Shown here piece by piece: positions 6,572 through 15,713 of a stretch of 39,365 nt of DNA; the stretch's first letter is position 1, and every line of letters begins with the position of its first letter. The stretch comes from Exiguobacterium sp. TNDT2 (GTDB taxonomy: Bacteria > Bacillota > Bacilli > Exiguobacteriales > Exiguobacteriaceae). The translations under genes and the position numbers were made by a program. The notes beneath the pieces are model-generated. The model was not told the DNA's origin. It saw only the letters and a list, made by a program, of their open reading frames with translations, and did not search any database. The stretch covers positions 1-39,365 of the forward strand of contig NZ_QLVE01000029.1 in NCBI RefSeq assembly GCF_003331145.1, read 5' to 3'.

Positions 6572-8605
6572 ATGAAACGGGATATATTACCTGTCGAAGG
6601 AATCACATGTACGAACTGTGCCGCCAAAATCGAGAAAAGCGTGACGGGGGAGTACGGTGTCGCCGCTTGTCAAATCGATTTTGCGACAAGTCGAATGATA
6701 ATCGAATGGGATGATGCGAAAGATCACACGAAGACGCTTCGTGCCATCGAAGCGACGATGGCGCGAATTGAACCGGGTGCCCATTTTGTCAAAGACGAGA
6801 CGGAAGTGCCGACGTCGAGCCGCTTGTTATGGCGGTTCGGGATTGCATTCGCATTCCTACTCGCCGGTTTGTATACCGATTCCTTTGTTGTGTACGGCAT
6901 CGCCTACGTGGTCGCAGGTTATGATGTCGTCTATGCCGCCGTTCGTAACGTATGGCATCGGGAATGGTTTGATGAAAAATTTTTAATGACGATCGCGACG
7001 GTCGGTGCGATTGCGATTAGGGAGTATCCGGAAGCGGTTGCCGTCATGCTGTTCTATCAGCTCGGTGAATATTTCCAGGCGCGGGCCGTCCATGCCTCAC
7101 GGCGGTCGATTCAGTCGCTGTTGAACATGAAACCGGTGATTGCGCGCGTATTCGAGGACGGACGGGAAGTCGAGAGACGTCCCGAAGATGTGGCGGTCGG
7201 TAGTGTCATTATCGTTCGAGCAGGCGAACAGGTCCCGATGGATGGTCGTGTGCTACGCGGTTCGAGCTCGCTCGATACGGCTTCTCTGACAGGAGAGTCG
7301 TTGCCACGTCAAGTCGGACTTGGTGAAGACGTATTGGCCGGCATGATCAACCTCGAAGGACGGCTCGAAGTTCGGGTCGAGCGACCGGCCGCGGAGTCGA
7401 GTCTGCAAAAGATGATTGTCCTCGTTGAACAGGCGAGCCTGAACAAGGCGAAGACGGAACAGATGATCACACGGTTGGCGAAGGTATATACGCCGGTCGT
7501 CGTCGTGCTCGCGGCGGTCGTTGCATTTGTCCCGCCGTTGTTTGTCGGAAATCTCGAGGAATGGGTATACCGGGCCTTGATTTTCCTCGTCATCAGTTGT
7601 CCATGCGCCTTGGTGATCTCGATTCCACTCGGCTATTTTGGTGGGATTGGTGCAGGTTCACGGCGGGGCATCCTAGTGAAAGGCGGCGAATATTTAGATG
7701 TGCTCGCCGAAGTCGATACGGTCGTATTTGATAAGACCGGCACGCTCACGACGGGACGTTTTGATGTGACCGCTGTCGCGACGAGCGGGGAGCTGACGCC
7801 AGATGAATTGCTTCAGCTTGCCGCTCGTGTTGAGATGGCCTCCACGCATCCGCTCGCAAAAGCAATCGTCGAGCATGCGGGTCCAGTCGCACCGTTCTCA
7901 ACAATCCAAGAAGAGCCGGGTTATGGACTGATGGCTGTAGACGGTGCAAACCGCATTTACGTCGGCAGTGCCCGCTATGTCCAAAAATTAGGTTTTCCAA
8001 TTCCAGAGGAGACATCCGGGACGATCGTCCATATCGTCAAAAATGATCGCTGGCTCGGACGAATCGAGTTACGAGACGAAATGAAGGAGGATGCGGAACA
8101 GACGATTCGTACGTTGAAACAATACGGCTATCGGACAGTCATGCTGACGGGTGATCGGCAAGAAGTCGCGAATACCGTTGGTTCAGCGATTGGCATCGAT
8201 GAAGTGTACAGCGAGTTGCTTCCGCATCAAAAAGTAGCGGAAGTCGAGCGGTTGGCAACAACCGGCAAGGTCGCTTTTGTCGGTGACGGATTGAACGATG
8301 CGGCGGCGCTCGCACGGGCCGATGTCGGACTCGTGATGGGTGGTGTCGGAAGTGATACTGCGGTCGCAGCAGCCGACCTCGTGCTGATGAACGACGCCCC
8401 ACGCGATGTGGTGGCGGCGATTGAATTAAGCAAACGGACACGACGGATCGTCTGGCAAAATATCACGTTCGCGTTCGGGATGAAGGCGCTCTTCCTCTTG
8501 CTCGGCGTATTCGGGCTCGCTTCGATGTGGGAAGCCGTGTTTGCCGACGTCGGGGTTGCCTTGCTCGCCATCGGGAACGCCGCCCGATTGATTCGCACCA
8601 AATAA
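6572..8605 (+). CDS. cadA: Cd2+/Zn2+-exporting P1B-type ATPase CadA
   Basis: A 677-residue membrane pump exporting Cd, Zn or Pb at the expense of ATP. Visible in order: an N-terminal heavy-metal domain with C13-T-N-C16; transmembrane helices from about 85; the actuator TGES motif; the membrane metal site C343-P-C345; the phosphorylation site D387-KTGTLT; HP (ASTHPLAK); MLTGDR; GDGLNDAAAL; and a C-terminal helix containing ADVG whose aspartate is a ligand in Zn/Cd pumps. Start ATG 6572 follows AAAAGGGGCG. The promoter contains a CadC-type operator and the preceding gene encodes the matching sensor. Family assignment is secure; the preferred metal is inference. Confidence 0.95.
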   Translation: MKRDILPVEGITCTNCAAKIEKSVTGEYGVAACQIDFATSRMIIEWDDAKDHTKTLRAIEATMARIEPGAHFVKDETEVPTSSRLLWRFGIAFAFLLAGLYTDSFVVYGIAYVVAGYDVVYAAVRNVWHREWFDEKFLMTIATVGAIAIREYPEAVAVMLFYQLGEYFQARAVHASRRSIQSLLNMKPVIARVFEDGREVERRPEDVAVGSVIIVRAGEQVPMDGRVLRGSSSLDTASLTGESLPRQVGLGEDVLAGMINLEGRLEVRVERPAAESSLQKMIVLVEQASLNKAKTEQMITRLAKVYTPVVVVLAAVVAFVPPLFVGNLEEWVYRALIFLVISCPCALVISIPLGYFGGIGAGSRRGILVKGGEYLDVLAEVDTVVFDKTGTLTTGRFDVTAVATSGELTPDELLQLAARVEMASTHPLAKAIVEHAGPVAPFSTIQEEPGYGLMAVDGANRIYVGSARYVQKLGFPIPEETSGTIVHIVKNDRWLGRIELRDEMKEDAEQTIRTLKQYGYRTVMLTGDRQEVANTVGSAIGIDEVYSELLPHQKVAEVERLATTGKVAFVGDGLNDAAALARADVGLVMGGVGSDTAVAAADLVLMNDAPRDVVAAIELSKRTRRIVWQNITFAFGMKALFLLLGVFGLASMWEAVFADVGVALLAIGNAARLIRTK

Positions 8606-8628
8606 AAAAACCTCGAGCATGCTCGAGG
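8604..8628 (-). terminator. Terminator of the 4HB-domain gene
   Basis: CCTCGAGCATGCTCGAGG is a perfect 18-bp palindrome. The T-run lies on the minus strand (A-run at 8604-8610), so it terminates the minus-strand gene ending at 8641. On the plus strand no T-run follows, so cadA itself may end only weakly here. Confidence 0.8.
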
Positions 8629-8640
8629 CCGGGAATCGAT

Positions 8641-9261
8641 TCATTGGAGTCGGTTCTTTTTTTGTGTTTTGAAAATCAAAAATAAAATGACGATAATCGC
8701 AGCGCTAAGGAGGATGGCGATGGACGTGAGGGCTTGCATCAGTACATCGATTTGATTCTCGGTCGCAATCAATTGTTTGCGGATGTCATCATACTGCATC
8801 TTTTTTAAAGCACGTAAATCTTCGAGGATCGTTTGACGTTGATCGGTGATCGTTTCGGCGAGAGTGGTCGAAGCCTCGATGTCGCCTTGTTCATAGAGAA
8901 CGAGTACTTGCTCGGCCCCTTGTTCCCAAATCGCGTCACGATGAAGCAAATCAATGAGCGAACTCGGCGTATGCGGGTCGTTCATGATTGATGTCTTCAA
9001 CTCTTCAGCCTGCTGGGACATACTATAATAAGATTCTAAAAAGCGCCGGTCTTCATAGGCGAGCAGACCACGGATTGCGTTGGCCCGTTCAATATTGAAA
9101 TACATGATTTCTTCGATGTCGTCATACGATTCGAGGCGTTGATCGTGAATCGATTCGACTTGCCGCATCGTATCGCGAAGCTGAACGGCAAAACTCGTCA
9201 AGACAAGAATGGATAAGACCGATAGCGAAACGAGTAAAATCAGCCATTTTCGTTGGGACAT
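8641..9261 (-). CDS. Membrane protein with periplasmic-type four-helix-bundle (4HB_MCP-like) sensor, no output domain
   Basis: A 206-residue protein with an N-terminal membrane segment (about 6-26), an extracytoplasmic helical stretch of roughly 150 residues, and a second membrane segment (about 178-200) ending in a short basic tail. This is the architecture of the ligand-binding front half of a methyl-accepting chemotaxis protein (4HB_MCP family), but HAMP, signalling and kinase domains are all absent. ATG 9261 follows AAGGAGGG closely and is preferred over an ATG 24 bases upstream without such a site. Possible roles are a stand-alone sensor partnering another membrane protein, or a truncated receptor. 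Function unknown. Confidence 0.7.
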   Translation of the reverse strand: MSQRKWLILLVSLSVLSILVLTSFAVQLRDTMRQVESIHDQRLESYDDIEEIMYFNIERANAIRGLLAYEDRRFLESYYSMSQQAEELKTSIMNDPHTPSSLIDLLHRDAIWEQGAEQVLVLYEQGDIEASTTLAETITDQRQTILEDLRALKKMQYDDIRKQLIATENQIDVLMQALTSIAILLSAAIIVILFLIFKTQKKNRLQ

Positions 9262-9360
9262 GTCATCCCTCCTTCTGTTATCCATCGTACAATATTCGTT
9301 GATTTCACCGCAAAATATTTTTTTGGGAAAGGAAAAAACGGGTAAAGGTATAAATACATA

Positions 9361-9374
9361 GTAAAGCGTTTCTT
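9361..9374. promoter_or_regulatory. Possible CcpA (cre-like) site
   Basis: GTAAAGCGTTTCTT contains the core AAGCGTTT of a catabolite response element but matches its flanks poorly. It lies 53 bp upstream of a glucan-active enzyme gene, which makes carbon control plausible. Confidence 0.25.
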
Positions 9375-9426
9375 ATTATCGTTTACAATAAAGCGAGGAA
9401 CGATTTCATTCATAAGGAGAATACAC

Positions 9427-11496
9427 ATGCCAGAGAACTCATCGTTACACAAGTTGCACCAGGTCTTGAAAGAACAACGAACGAACATACAATACGAAAT
9501 TCCGACCTTGTGGAACCGCCTGCAATTTCCTTCAGAGCCTGTCCGAGATGGCGTCGCACGGGTCAATCCGTACGATTTTCTGATTGAGACGATTGAAAAA
9601 GCGATTCTTCCGCATGCGGTCGACGGACGAGACTATCGCCAATCGGTCGCCCAAGCGGACGGATATCTGCAAACCGGCGGCGATTGGATTAAGCGTGCCT
9701 CGGTCTACTCGATGCAAGTCCGAACCTCGACGTCTTGGGACCATGACGGTTCAGGATATGTCGAGATGGAGAATTCAAGCGGGATGAAGGACACGGGAAC
9801 ATTCGTCAAGACGCTCGCGCTGATCCCGCACCTATTGTACATGGGAATCGATACGTTGTTCTTATTGCCAATCTCCCAACATAGCCATAAAAATAAGAAA
9901 GGCGAATTCGGTTCTCCTTACGCCGTACAAGATTTTTTTGGAATCGATGAAGAACTAAAAGAGACGTTGACAGGAGACGGATTGACGGTCGAAGAAGAGT
10001 TCGCCGCGTTCGTCGAGGCATGCCATATGGTTGGGATTCGTGTCGTCATCGACGTCATCCCGCGTACATGCGCCCGTGACAACCGACTCATCTTAGAAAA
10101 TCCCGAATGGTTTTATTGGATCCCGGTGACGGAACTCGATTATTATCATCCGCCGCATGTGCCGGGTATCGGTGAGAACGTGAAGCCGGAACACGCTTTC
10201 TTGCCGATGATTTACGGATCGGAAGATGTGTGGGCCCATCTGCGTCGCTTCTCGATGGCACCGAATCTTGTCGATGCGGACAAATGGGAGACGGTGAAAG
10301 CGTACTTGCTCGAGCATCCGGAAGAGAACTTGCTCGCGGTCATCGAGCGTGAGTTCGGTTTGACGACCGCTCCAGCTTTTTCGGATTGTATCAATGACCC
10401 GCAACCGCCGTGGTCAGACGTCACATACTTCCGTCTGTTCCTCGATCACCCGACAGCGGCTGCGCCTTACGTCAATGAGGCGCACTTGGCTCCGTATATT
10501 CTGTTCGATTCGATCAAGTCGAATCAATTCCGGGGCGATCAAATCAATGAGCCGCTATGGGCGATGCTCGCTGATATCATTCCGCACTACCAGCGGGAAT
10601 TTGGGATCGATGGGGCCCGCATCGACATGGGCCACGCCTTGCCGGTCGATTTGGCGCAACGAATCCTGCAACAACCACGTGCACTTGACGCCAACTTCAG
10701 CTTTATCGCTGAAGAGTTGATTGAAATCGGGGCGTGGGCAGCGAAAGAAGCAGGGTACAACATGATTATCGGCTACGGGTTCTATAAGGAACCTCGATTC
10801 GACACACATGAGACGCACCAATTCATATATGATTCACGCTTCCTGCCGTTGCCGGTTTTCGCAGCCGGAGAGACGGCAGACACACGCCGTTTAGCGACAA
10901 GGGACGGCGGACGCCAAGCGAGTCGCTTGCTCACTGTCCTGAACGGGTTCGTGCCGAACGGCGTCCCGATGACGAACTCTGGGCTCGAGCTGTATGAGAC
11001 GCAACCAATGAATACAGGGCTCGACTGCCGACCGGAAGAGGCGTATCAACTGTTCCCGACCGACCCTTATTTTGGGAAACTTGCCTTCTTCGACGCGTAT
11101 CAGTTCCACTGGGATCATCCGGAGCGTGAGGAGATGATTGAACTCATGCATCAAGTCGCAGAGGTGCGACGTCGTTGGTTGGATGTGCTCGTCAATCCGA
11201 GCCATTTTGAACCGCTCGCGATGCAACAGATGGACGCGCCGTTCATCGGACTCGCCTGGTTACGTCCGGACACGAACGAGACGCTCCTAGTCGTTGCTAA
11301 CACAAGTATGCATCAGGCGTTGCAGGGTAAAGTCCCGCTCGACGGGGTGCGCCGCCGTAACTGGAACGCGAGCCGTTTCGCTGAGATGGTCTATTCACCA
11401 ACTTCATGGCCGTATGCCGAGCACTCGTTTGACGAGGATTGGGATCTCTGGGTCGACTTAAAGCCAGGTGAAGTCAAAATTTATGAGATGAAATGA
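9427..11496 (+). CDS. GH13 maltosyltransferase-like enzyme
   Basis: A 689-residue GH13 (alpha-amylase superfamily) enzyme without signal peptide, so cytoplasmic. Segments DVIPRTCARDNRLI...NPEWFYWI, NDPQPPWSDVTYFRLFLDHP, GARIDMGHALP and NSGLELYETQPMNTGLD resemble the Thermotoga maritima maltosyltransferase branch, related to GlgE, rather than ordinary amylases. Predicted catalytic residues are nucleophile D400 (ARID), acid/base E429 (AEEL) and D485 (GETADT). The usual region-I and region-IV histidines are missing, as in that branch. Family knowledge suggests maltosyl transfer between malto-oligosaccharides. AAGGAG precedes ATG 9427. It stands alone, without glycogen or maltose genes nearby. 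Confidence 0.78.
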   Translation: MPENSSLHKLHQVLKEQRTNIQYEIPTLWNRLQFPSEPVRDGVARVNPYDFLIETIEKAILPHAVDGRDYRQSVAQADGYLQTGGDWIKRASVYSMQVRTSTSWDHDGSGYVEMENSSGMKDTGTFVKTLALIPHLLYMGIDTLFLLPISQHSHKNKKGEFGSPYAVQDFFGIDEELKETLTGDGLTVEEEFAAFVEACHMVGIRVVIDVIPRTCARDNRLILENPEWFYWIPVTELDYYHPPHVPGIGENVKPEHAFLPMIYGSEDVWAHLRRFSMAPNLVDADKWETVKAYLLEHPEENLLAVIEREFGLTTAPAFSDCINDPQPPWSDVTYFRLFLDHPTAAAPYVNEAHLAPYILFDSIKSNQFRGDQINEPLWAMLADIIPHYQREFGIDGARIDMGHALPVDLAQRILQQPRALDANFSFIAEELIEIGAWAAKEAGYNMIIGYGFYKEPRFDTHETHQFIYDSRFLPLPVFAAGETADTRRLATRDGGRQASRLLTVLNGFVPNGVPMTNSGLELYETQPMNTGLDCRPEEAYQLFPTDPYFGKLAFFDAYQFHWDHPEREEMIELMHQVAEVRRRWLDVLVNPSHFEPLAMQQMDAPFIGLAWLRPDTNETLLVVANTSMHQALQGKVPLDGVRRRNWNASRFAEMVYSPTSWPYAEHSFDEDWDLWVDLKPGEVKIYEMK

Positions 11497-11499
11497 CAC

Positions 11500-11530
11500 A
11501 TGCCTCGAACCGCTTAGCGGTTCGAGGCAT
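11500..11530. terminator. Strong hairpin between convergent genes
   Basis: A 14-bp perfect stem (11500-11513 with 11517-11530, core GCCTCGAACCGC) with a three-base loop lies between the maltosyltransferase-like gene and the convergent GGDEF/EAL gene. T-runs are short on both sides, so termination strength is uncertain. Confidence 0.7.
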
Positions 11531-11534
11531 TTGG

Positions 11535-14138
11535 TTACATCGACTGTTTCATGTAATAAATGACAAACTCATCGAGCGGCATCGGTTTCGCATAGCGATA
11601 CCCTTGCATCGAGTCACAGCCGATTTTCCGCAAGAAGTTCTCTTGATACGCCGTCTCGACGCCTTCGGCGACGAGTTCCATCCCGAGTTGTCGGGCCATG
11701 GCGACGATGGTCGCGGTGACGGTCTGGTATTCGCGGTTCTCTTCGAGTTGCATGGTAAACTCGCGCGGAATCTTCAGCTCGTCGATCGGATAGCGGACGA
11801 GATAGGCGAGGGAACTGTAGCCGGTCCCGAAGTCATCAATCGACAGTTTGATGCCGAGCGCCTTTAATTCATTAATTCGTGTCAGCACACGATCCGAATG
11901 GTGGGCCGCTACAGTTTCAGTCAGCTCAAAGTTAAGACGACTTGGTTCAATCGGAAATCGTTTGAATAGAGACGTCAAATACTCGATTAGATGCTCATCG
12001 AACAATTGACGGACGGATAGGTTGACCGATAATTTCGGTAAATGGATGTCTCCTTGCTCAAAGGCGTACATCAATTGAAACGTCTCGTGAATCATCCAAC
12101 GACCGAGGTCATGAATGTGCCCTGTCTCTTCGGCAATCGGAATGAATTGGCTCGGCGGGATGAAGATGCCGTCCCGTTTCCAACGCATGAGTGCTTCGGC
12201 CCCGATAATGGCTTTTGTCGAAGCGTCGATTTGAGGCTGAAGGTAAAGCGAAATCTCACCTTTCTCAAGAGCCGAATCGAGTCCTTCCATCAACAGCTTA
12301 CGTTCTTCTTTATCCGCACGCAGTTCGGGTGCAAATAAAATCGTCTCGTTGCGTCCCTTGTCTTTCGCCTTATACATCGCAAGGTCTGCGTTTGAGAGCA
12401 AGTGTTTCAGGGTCGACCCATGCTCAGGATAGCGGACGATGCCAAATGATGCATGAATCTCGACGAGCGTCCCATCCATAAAATAAGGAGGGCGGTAGAC
12501 GATGCGTCGCAATCGCTCGACTAACGTTTCGTCGTCACCGTGTTCGGCCACGACGATGAACTCGTCACCGCCTAAACGTCCTGCATATTCGTTCGGCAAT
12601 AAGGCGTCTCGAAGTCGTTTTCCGATATGTTGTAGTAATTCATCGCCCATGCGATGCCCAAACTGATCATTAATCTCTTTAAAGCCGTCAAGGTCGGAAA
12701 ACATGAGTGAGAACGGCTTGCCTTCACCAATGAGTCGTTCGATCTGCTCTTGAAGGGCATACCGGTTATGCAGACCCGTCAAGCTGTCATGGTTAGCTTG
12801 ATGATAGATCTGTTCTTGTTGCACAATCATTTGAGTGATGTCTTTGACGATCGCATAAATCCCCTCGACTTCACCGTCGATGATCATTGGGATATTCATC
12901 AGCTGCCAAACCCGCTTCGACCCGTCACCGGTGATGACAGCGACATCGAGCGTCTGTGGTCGTCCGCTCGTTAAATCATGCAATACGGTCGTGTAAGCGA
13001 ATCGGTCTTCGGGTTCGATAATATCTAAAATATTGGATCCGATTAACGTCTCCGTATCGTGGCCGAGGACTGAGCTACCGGCTTCATTCACGGACAGCAC
13101 TTCACCGTGAAGGTCAAACAGGAAAATCGGTTCGGCATGATAAGCGAACAAAGACCGATACTGTTGCTCACGAATTTCAAGCTCATGCGCCTTCGACGTT
13201 ACCGCGACTTCAAGATTCGTATTGACGGTATGTAAGCGATAACTGATCAACGCATTCTGCTTGGCAACGACGAACTGACGAATGAGCAACAATAAAACGG
13301 CGTTCGCGATCATCGAATTGAGCACGTCTGTCCCGAGCAACCGGTCAGAAGCGAGCATGAACAGCATGACGACTGTACTATAAACGACATAGTCGACTAC
13401 GGAGTCATAAACGAGTGCCTCTTCCGTCTGTTCATCAAATACGTAGCTGATGGAAATGATAAAAACACTACATACTTGAAGTAGGTGTAACAGCTCATGC
13501 CCGATGCCGCCAAATACGAAAAGTTGGTTCAGAATCGACGTGATTGTGAAGCCGAGAATACCGATTAATAGGAATACACGAAAACGTTGACCGACCGGAG
13601 AAATCCGGTTCAAATATAGAAAACAAAGCATCATGTAAAGACTGATTAATACCATTTGTTCTTCGAAGCCATTCGAGTTGGAAGTGTAACTTCCACCGGT
13701 GTTCAAATGAAGAAAGAGATGCAATGCGCTTACAATGAGGAAGCTGAACAATGCAAAGATGTCAAACGTCCGCAACTTTAATGTTCGAATCTCAATCGAT
13801 TGGGTGATGACAATCAGTGACATAATTAAATATAAGAAATTTTGAATGAATGGCATTCGGTCGTTTCCAATGGACAAAGCGAATTGATGACCAATCAAAT
13901 AGGTGATGAAGCAAACGTTTCCGGCGCTAATCAATAAATGAATGTAGCGACGCATGCCCTGGTTTTGAAAGACGGCAGTGATGCTGAAAGCAGTCGCGAT
14001 GAGCGTGACCGCCGTGAAATAGACGAACAAACTCGTCTCCCTCAAGTCATAAGGGGTGAATAGGATCAGTAAAAGGCCGAGAAAAAAGGTCCCGACGAGC
14101 AGGGTTGGGACTGTTTGGCGCAACGAGTGATTGGACAA
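11535..14138 (-). CDS. Membrane-bound PAS-GGDEF-EAL c-di-GMP signalling protein
   Basis: About 867 residues. The N-terminal 300 residues contain eight or so hydrophobic segments (a membrane sensor module), followed by a PAS domain (about 320-430), an intact GGDEF domain (G523-G-D-E-F527) and an intact EAL domain (E648-A-L, DDFGTG, EGVET). Both activities may exist; no RxxD inhibitory site precedes GGDEF. The start is chosen at TTG 14138, eight bases behind a perfect AAGGAGG; the ATG 63 bases upstream (14201) has no ribosome binding site. It is a paralogue of the gene at 1520-3562, which has lost the GGDEF signature. Confidence 0.9.
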   Translation of the reverse strand: MSNHSLRQTVPTLLVGTFFLGLLLILFTPYDLRETSLFVYFTAVTLIATAFSITAVFQNQGMRRYIHLLISAGNVCFITYLIGHQFALSIGNDRMPFIQNFLYLIMSLIVITQSIEIRTLKLRTFDIFALFSFLIVSALHLFLHLNTGGSYTSNSNGFEEQMVLISLYMMLCFLYLNRISPVGQRFRVFLLIGILGFTITSILNQLFVFGGIGHELLHLLQVCSVFIISISYVFDEQTEEALVYDSVVDYVVYSTVVMLFMLASDRLLGTDVLNSMIANAVLLLLIRQFVVAKQNALISYRLHTVNTNLEVAVTSKAHELEIREQQYRSLFAYHAEPIFLFDLHGEVLSVNEAGSSVLGHDTETLIGSNILDIIEPEDRFAYTTVLHDLTSGRPQTLDVAVITGDGSKRVWQLMNIPMIIDGEVEGIYAIVKDITQMIVQQEQIYHQANHDSLTGLHNRYALQEQIERLIGEGKPFSLMFSDLDGFKEINDQFGHRMGDELLQHIGKRLRDALLPNEYAGRLGGDEFIVVAEHGDDETLVERLRRIVYRPPYFMDGTLVEIHASFGIVRYPEHGSTLKHLLSNADLAMYKAKDKGRNETILFAPELRADKEERKLLMEGLDSALEKGEISLYLQPQIDASTKAIIGAEALMRWKRDGIFIPPSQFIPIAEETGHIHDLGRWMIHETFQLMYAFEQGDIHLPKLSVNLSVRQLFDEHLIEYLTSLFKRFPIEPSRLNFELTETVAAHHSDRVLTRINELKALGIKLSIDDFGTGYSSLAYLVRYPIDELKIPREFTMQLEENREYQTVTATIVAMARQLGMELVAEGVETAYQENFLRKIGCDSMQGYRYAKPMPLDEFVIYYMKQSM

Positions 14139-14208
14139 CTCATGCACCTCCTTCTGTATATGTCTAAGAGGCTCATCATTATTATCGGATTGTTGATGCA
14201 TTTATTAC

Positions 14209-14240
14209 ACAAAAAAATCGACAGCGGCATGCTGTCGATT
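14209..14240 (-). terminator. Terminator of yitT-like gene
   Basis: Minus-strand stem AATCGACAGC / GCTGTCGATT with a five-base loop, followed on that strand by a run of seven T. The yitT stop overlaps the stem base. Confidence 0.88.
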
Positions 14241-15105
14241 AAAGTGTATACGAATGTTCTTTAAAGTTACCGACGACCGAATTGATTTCCGAGACGGTGA
14301 TAAACGCTTCCGAGTCGATGTCAGAGACGATTTGACGAAGTTTTGGGATCTCATTATTCTGCACGACGACGTACAACATCTTCTTCGAATCGTTCGAATA
14401 GCCACCGATTGCATCCATGATTGTGACGCCGCGTTTCAAGTTTTGTTTGATAACAAGGTTGATTTCATCGGCTTTTTTACAGATGATGAAGCATTGCTTT
14501 TGTGCCGAGAAGAATCGGTGGATCGTCAACAGCGTCCGCGACCGGACAAAGCTGAGGACGAGTGCGTACATGACCGCTTTAATATCGAACGTGATGAAAA
14601 CGAGAACATAGACGATGATGTCTTGCGTCAAAAAGATTTTAGGGAGCGATAAATTACGGTTGTTCGTGTAAATGACTTTCCCGAGAATATCGAGTCCTCC
14701 GGTCGAAGCGCCTGCGAATAACAGCAAGGCGAGCCCGAGCCCAGAGACGATTCCGCTGAACACCGAGGCGACGAGCGGGTCGTCGAGCGGGGTCGGCGGG
14801 ATGAGGACAGGCAACGTGTCGATCAAGATGGACGATAAGACGACGACGAGTCCGGTCAACAGGATAAATCGCTTCCCAAGGTATTTGATGCCGACGATAA
14901 AGAGCGGGATATTTAATACGAGTTGCGTAAATCCGATCGGTGTGTTGAACAATTCGTTAATAATCAACGTGATGCCGACGATACCCCCGGATCCGATCTC
15001 GTTTGGCTTGAGCAGTAAGCCGACAAAAATCGATTGTAAGATTGTCCCGGCGATGATGAATAAAGTCGTCTCGACGGCGATTCGTTTCCTAGTTTTTGCG
15101 TACAT
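14239..15105 (-). CDS. YitT family membrane protein (DUF2179 C-terminal domain)
   Basis: A 288-residue protein: five or six membrane helices (about 10-175), including the GxGGIVGITLIINE and GASTGGLDIL motifs typical of YitT, then a cytoplasmic DUF2179 domain (about 205-285) with GVTIMDAIGGYS and KKMLYVVV. The role of the family is not firmly known. ATG 15105 directly follows an in-frame TAG, yet no ribosome binding site lies within ten bases; the best one (AAAGGGGG) is about 24 bases upstream, in front of an out-of-frame ATG. The true start may therefore differ, or a short leader frame may couple into it. Confidence 0.85.
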   Translation of the reverse strand: MYAKTRKRIAVETTLFIIAGTILQSIFVGLLLKPNEIGSGGIVGITLIINELFNTPIGFTQLVLNIPLFIVGIKYLGKRFILLTGLVVVLSSILIDTLPVLIPPTPLDDPLVASVFSGIVSGLGLALLLFAGASTGGLDILGKVIYTNNRNLSLPKIFLTQDIIVYVLVFITFDIKAVMYALVLSFVRSRTLLTIHRFFSAQKQCFIICKKADEINLVIKQNLKRGVTIMDAIGGYSNDSKKMLYVVVQNNEIPKLRQIVSDIDSEAFITVSEINSVVGNFKEHSYTL

Positions 15106-15192
15106 AGATAATGGCTAGGCGCCATACGCCCCCTTTGAATTAAACTCATTCAAGCGTACTCCGACGATGGCGGAATTTCAAGCGCCGAACGA

Positions 15193-15600
15193 TTACAATT
15201 CGTTGTGGAAGCGGTCAATATCGCTTGCGAGTTGCTCATGTACGTAATCGATGACTTGAGCGTCGTCGAACAAGCCGAGCGGTGCGTCGTCTGGAATTGC
15301 GTCAAACGGTGACACGAAGTAAAGGACGGCCGCAACGAGGGCGTGTTGTTTATCAGGTTGCATCTCGAACTGGTCGTTGTAGATCGCGCGCAAGATGTTC
15401 AGCAGCTGTTTCATTTGGAAGTAGAGCGTCAATTCTTCTTCCCGTTCGATATTGCTAATCTCGCTTGATGCGACGTCGACCGTCACTTTCGCTAAAGCGA
15501 GTTCGCCTTGGACCAAGAGATCTCCTAGTGTTTCATTGTTTCTGTAATCCTCGGTTGCGCTCGTCAAAAAATGTTTGTATGTCGTTTTCCAATCTGACAT
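15193..15600 (-). CDS. YkvA/DUF1232 family protein
   Basis: A 135-residue protein whose C-terminal half carries the DUF1232 signature (ALVAAVLYFVSPFDAIPDD followed by GLFDDAQVIDYV), as in Bacillus YkvA. The N-terminal half is a charged helical region. AAGGAGG precedes ATG 15600. It lies 87 bp upstream of yitT in the same direction with no terminator between, so the two may be cotranscribed. The family is common near membrane and envelope genes; its biochemical role is unknown. Confidence 0.85.
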   Translation of the reverse strand: MSDWKTTYKHFLTSATEDYRNNETLGDLLVQGELALAKVTVDVASSEISNIEREEELTLYFQMKQLLNILRAIYNDQFEMQPDKQHALVAAVLYFVSPFDAIPDDAPLGLFDDAQVIDYVHEQLASDIDRFHNEL

Positions 15601-15713
15601 GTATATTCCTCCTTCTGTCTTCCTCTACTAATATGCCCGTTTTTGCGATTTGGTTGCAACTTTTCCGAAAATTTAAGAAAATAGAAATAAGTGAAAAAGG
15701 AGGAATTGTACAT

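Noticed and set aside
8611-8628. The CCTCGAGCATGCTCGAGG palindrome as terminator of cadA
   Set aside because: The T-run lies on the minus strand only, so it serves the opposite gene; on the cadA strand it is preceded by A and not followed by T.
14201-14202. ATG at 14201 as start of the membrane GGDEF-EAL gene
   Set aside because: It has no ribosome binding site, whereas TTG 14138 lies eight bases behind a perfect AAGGAGG.
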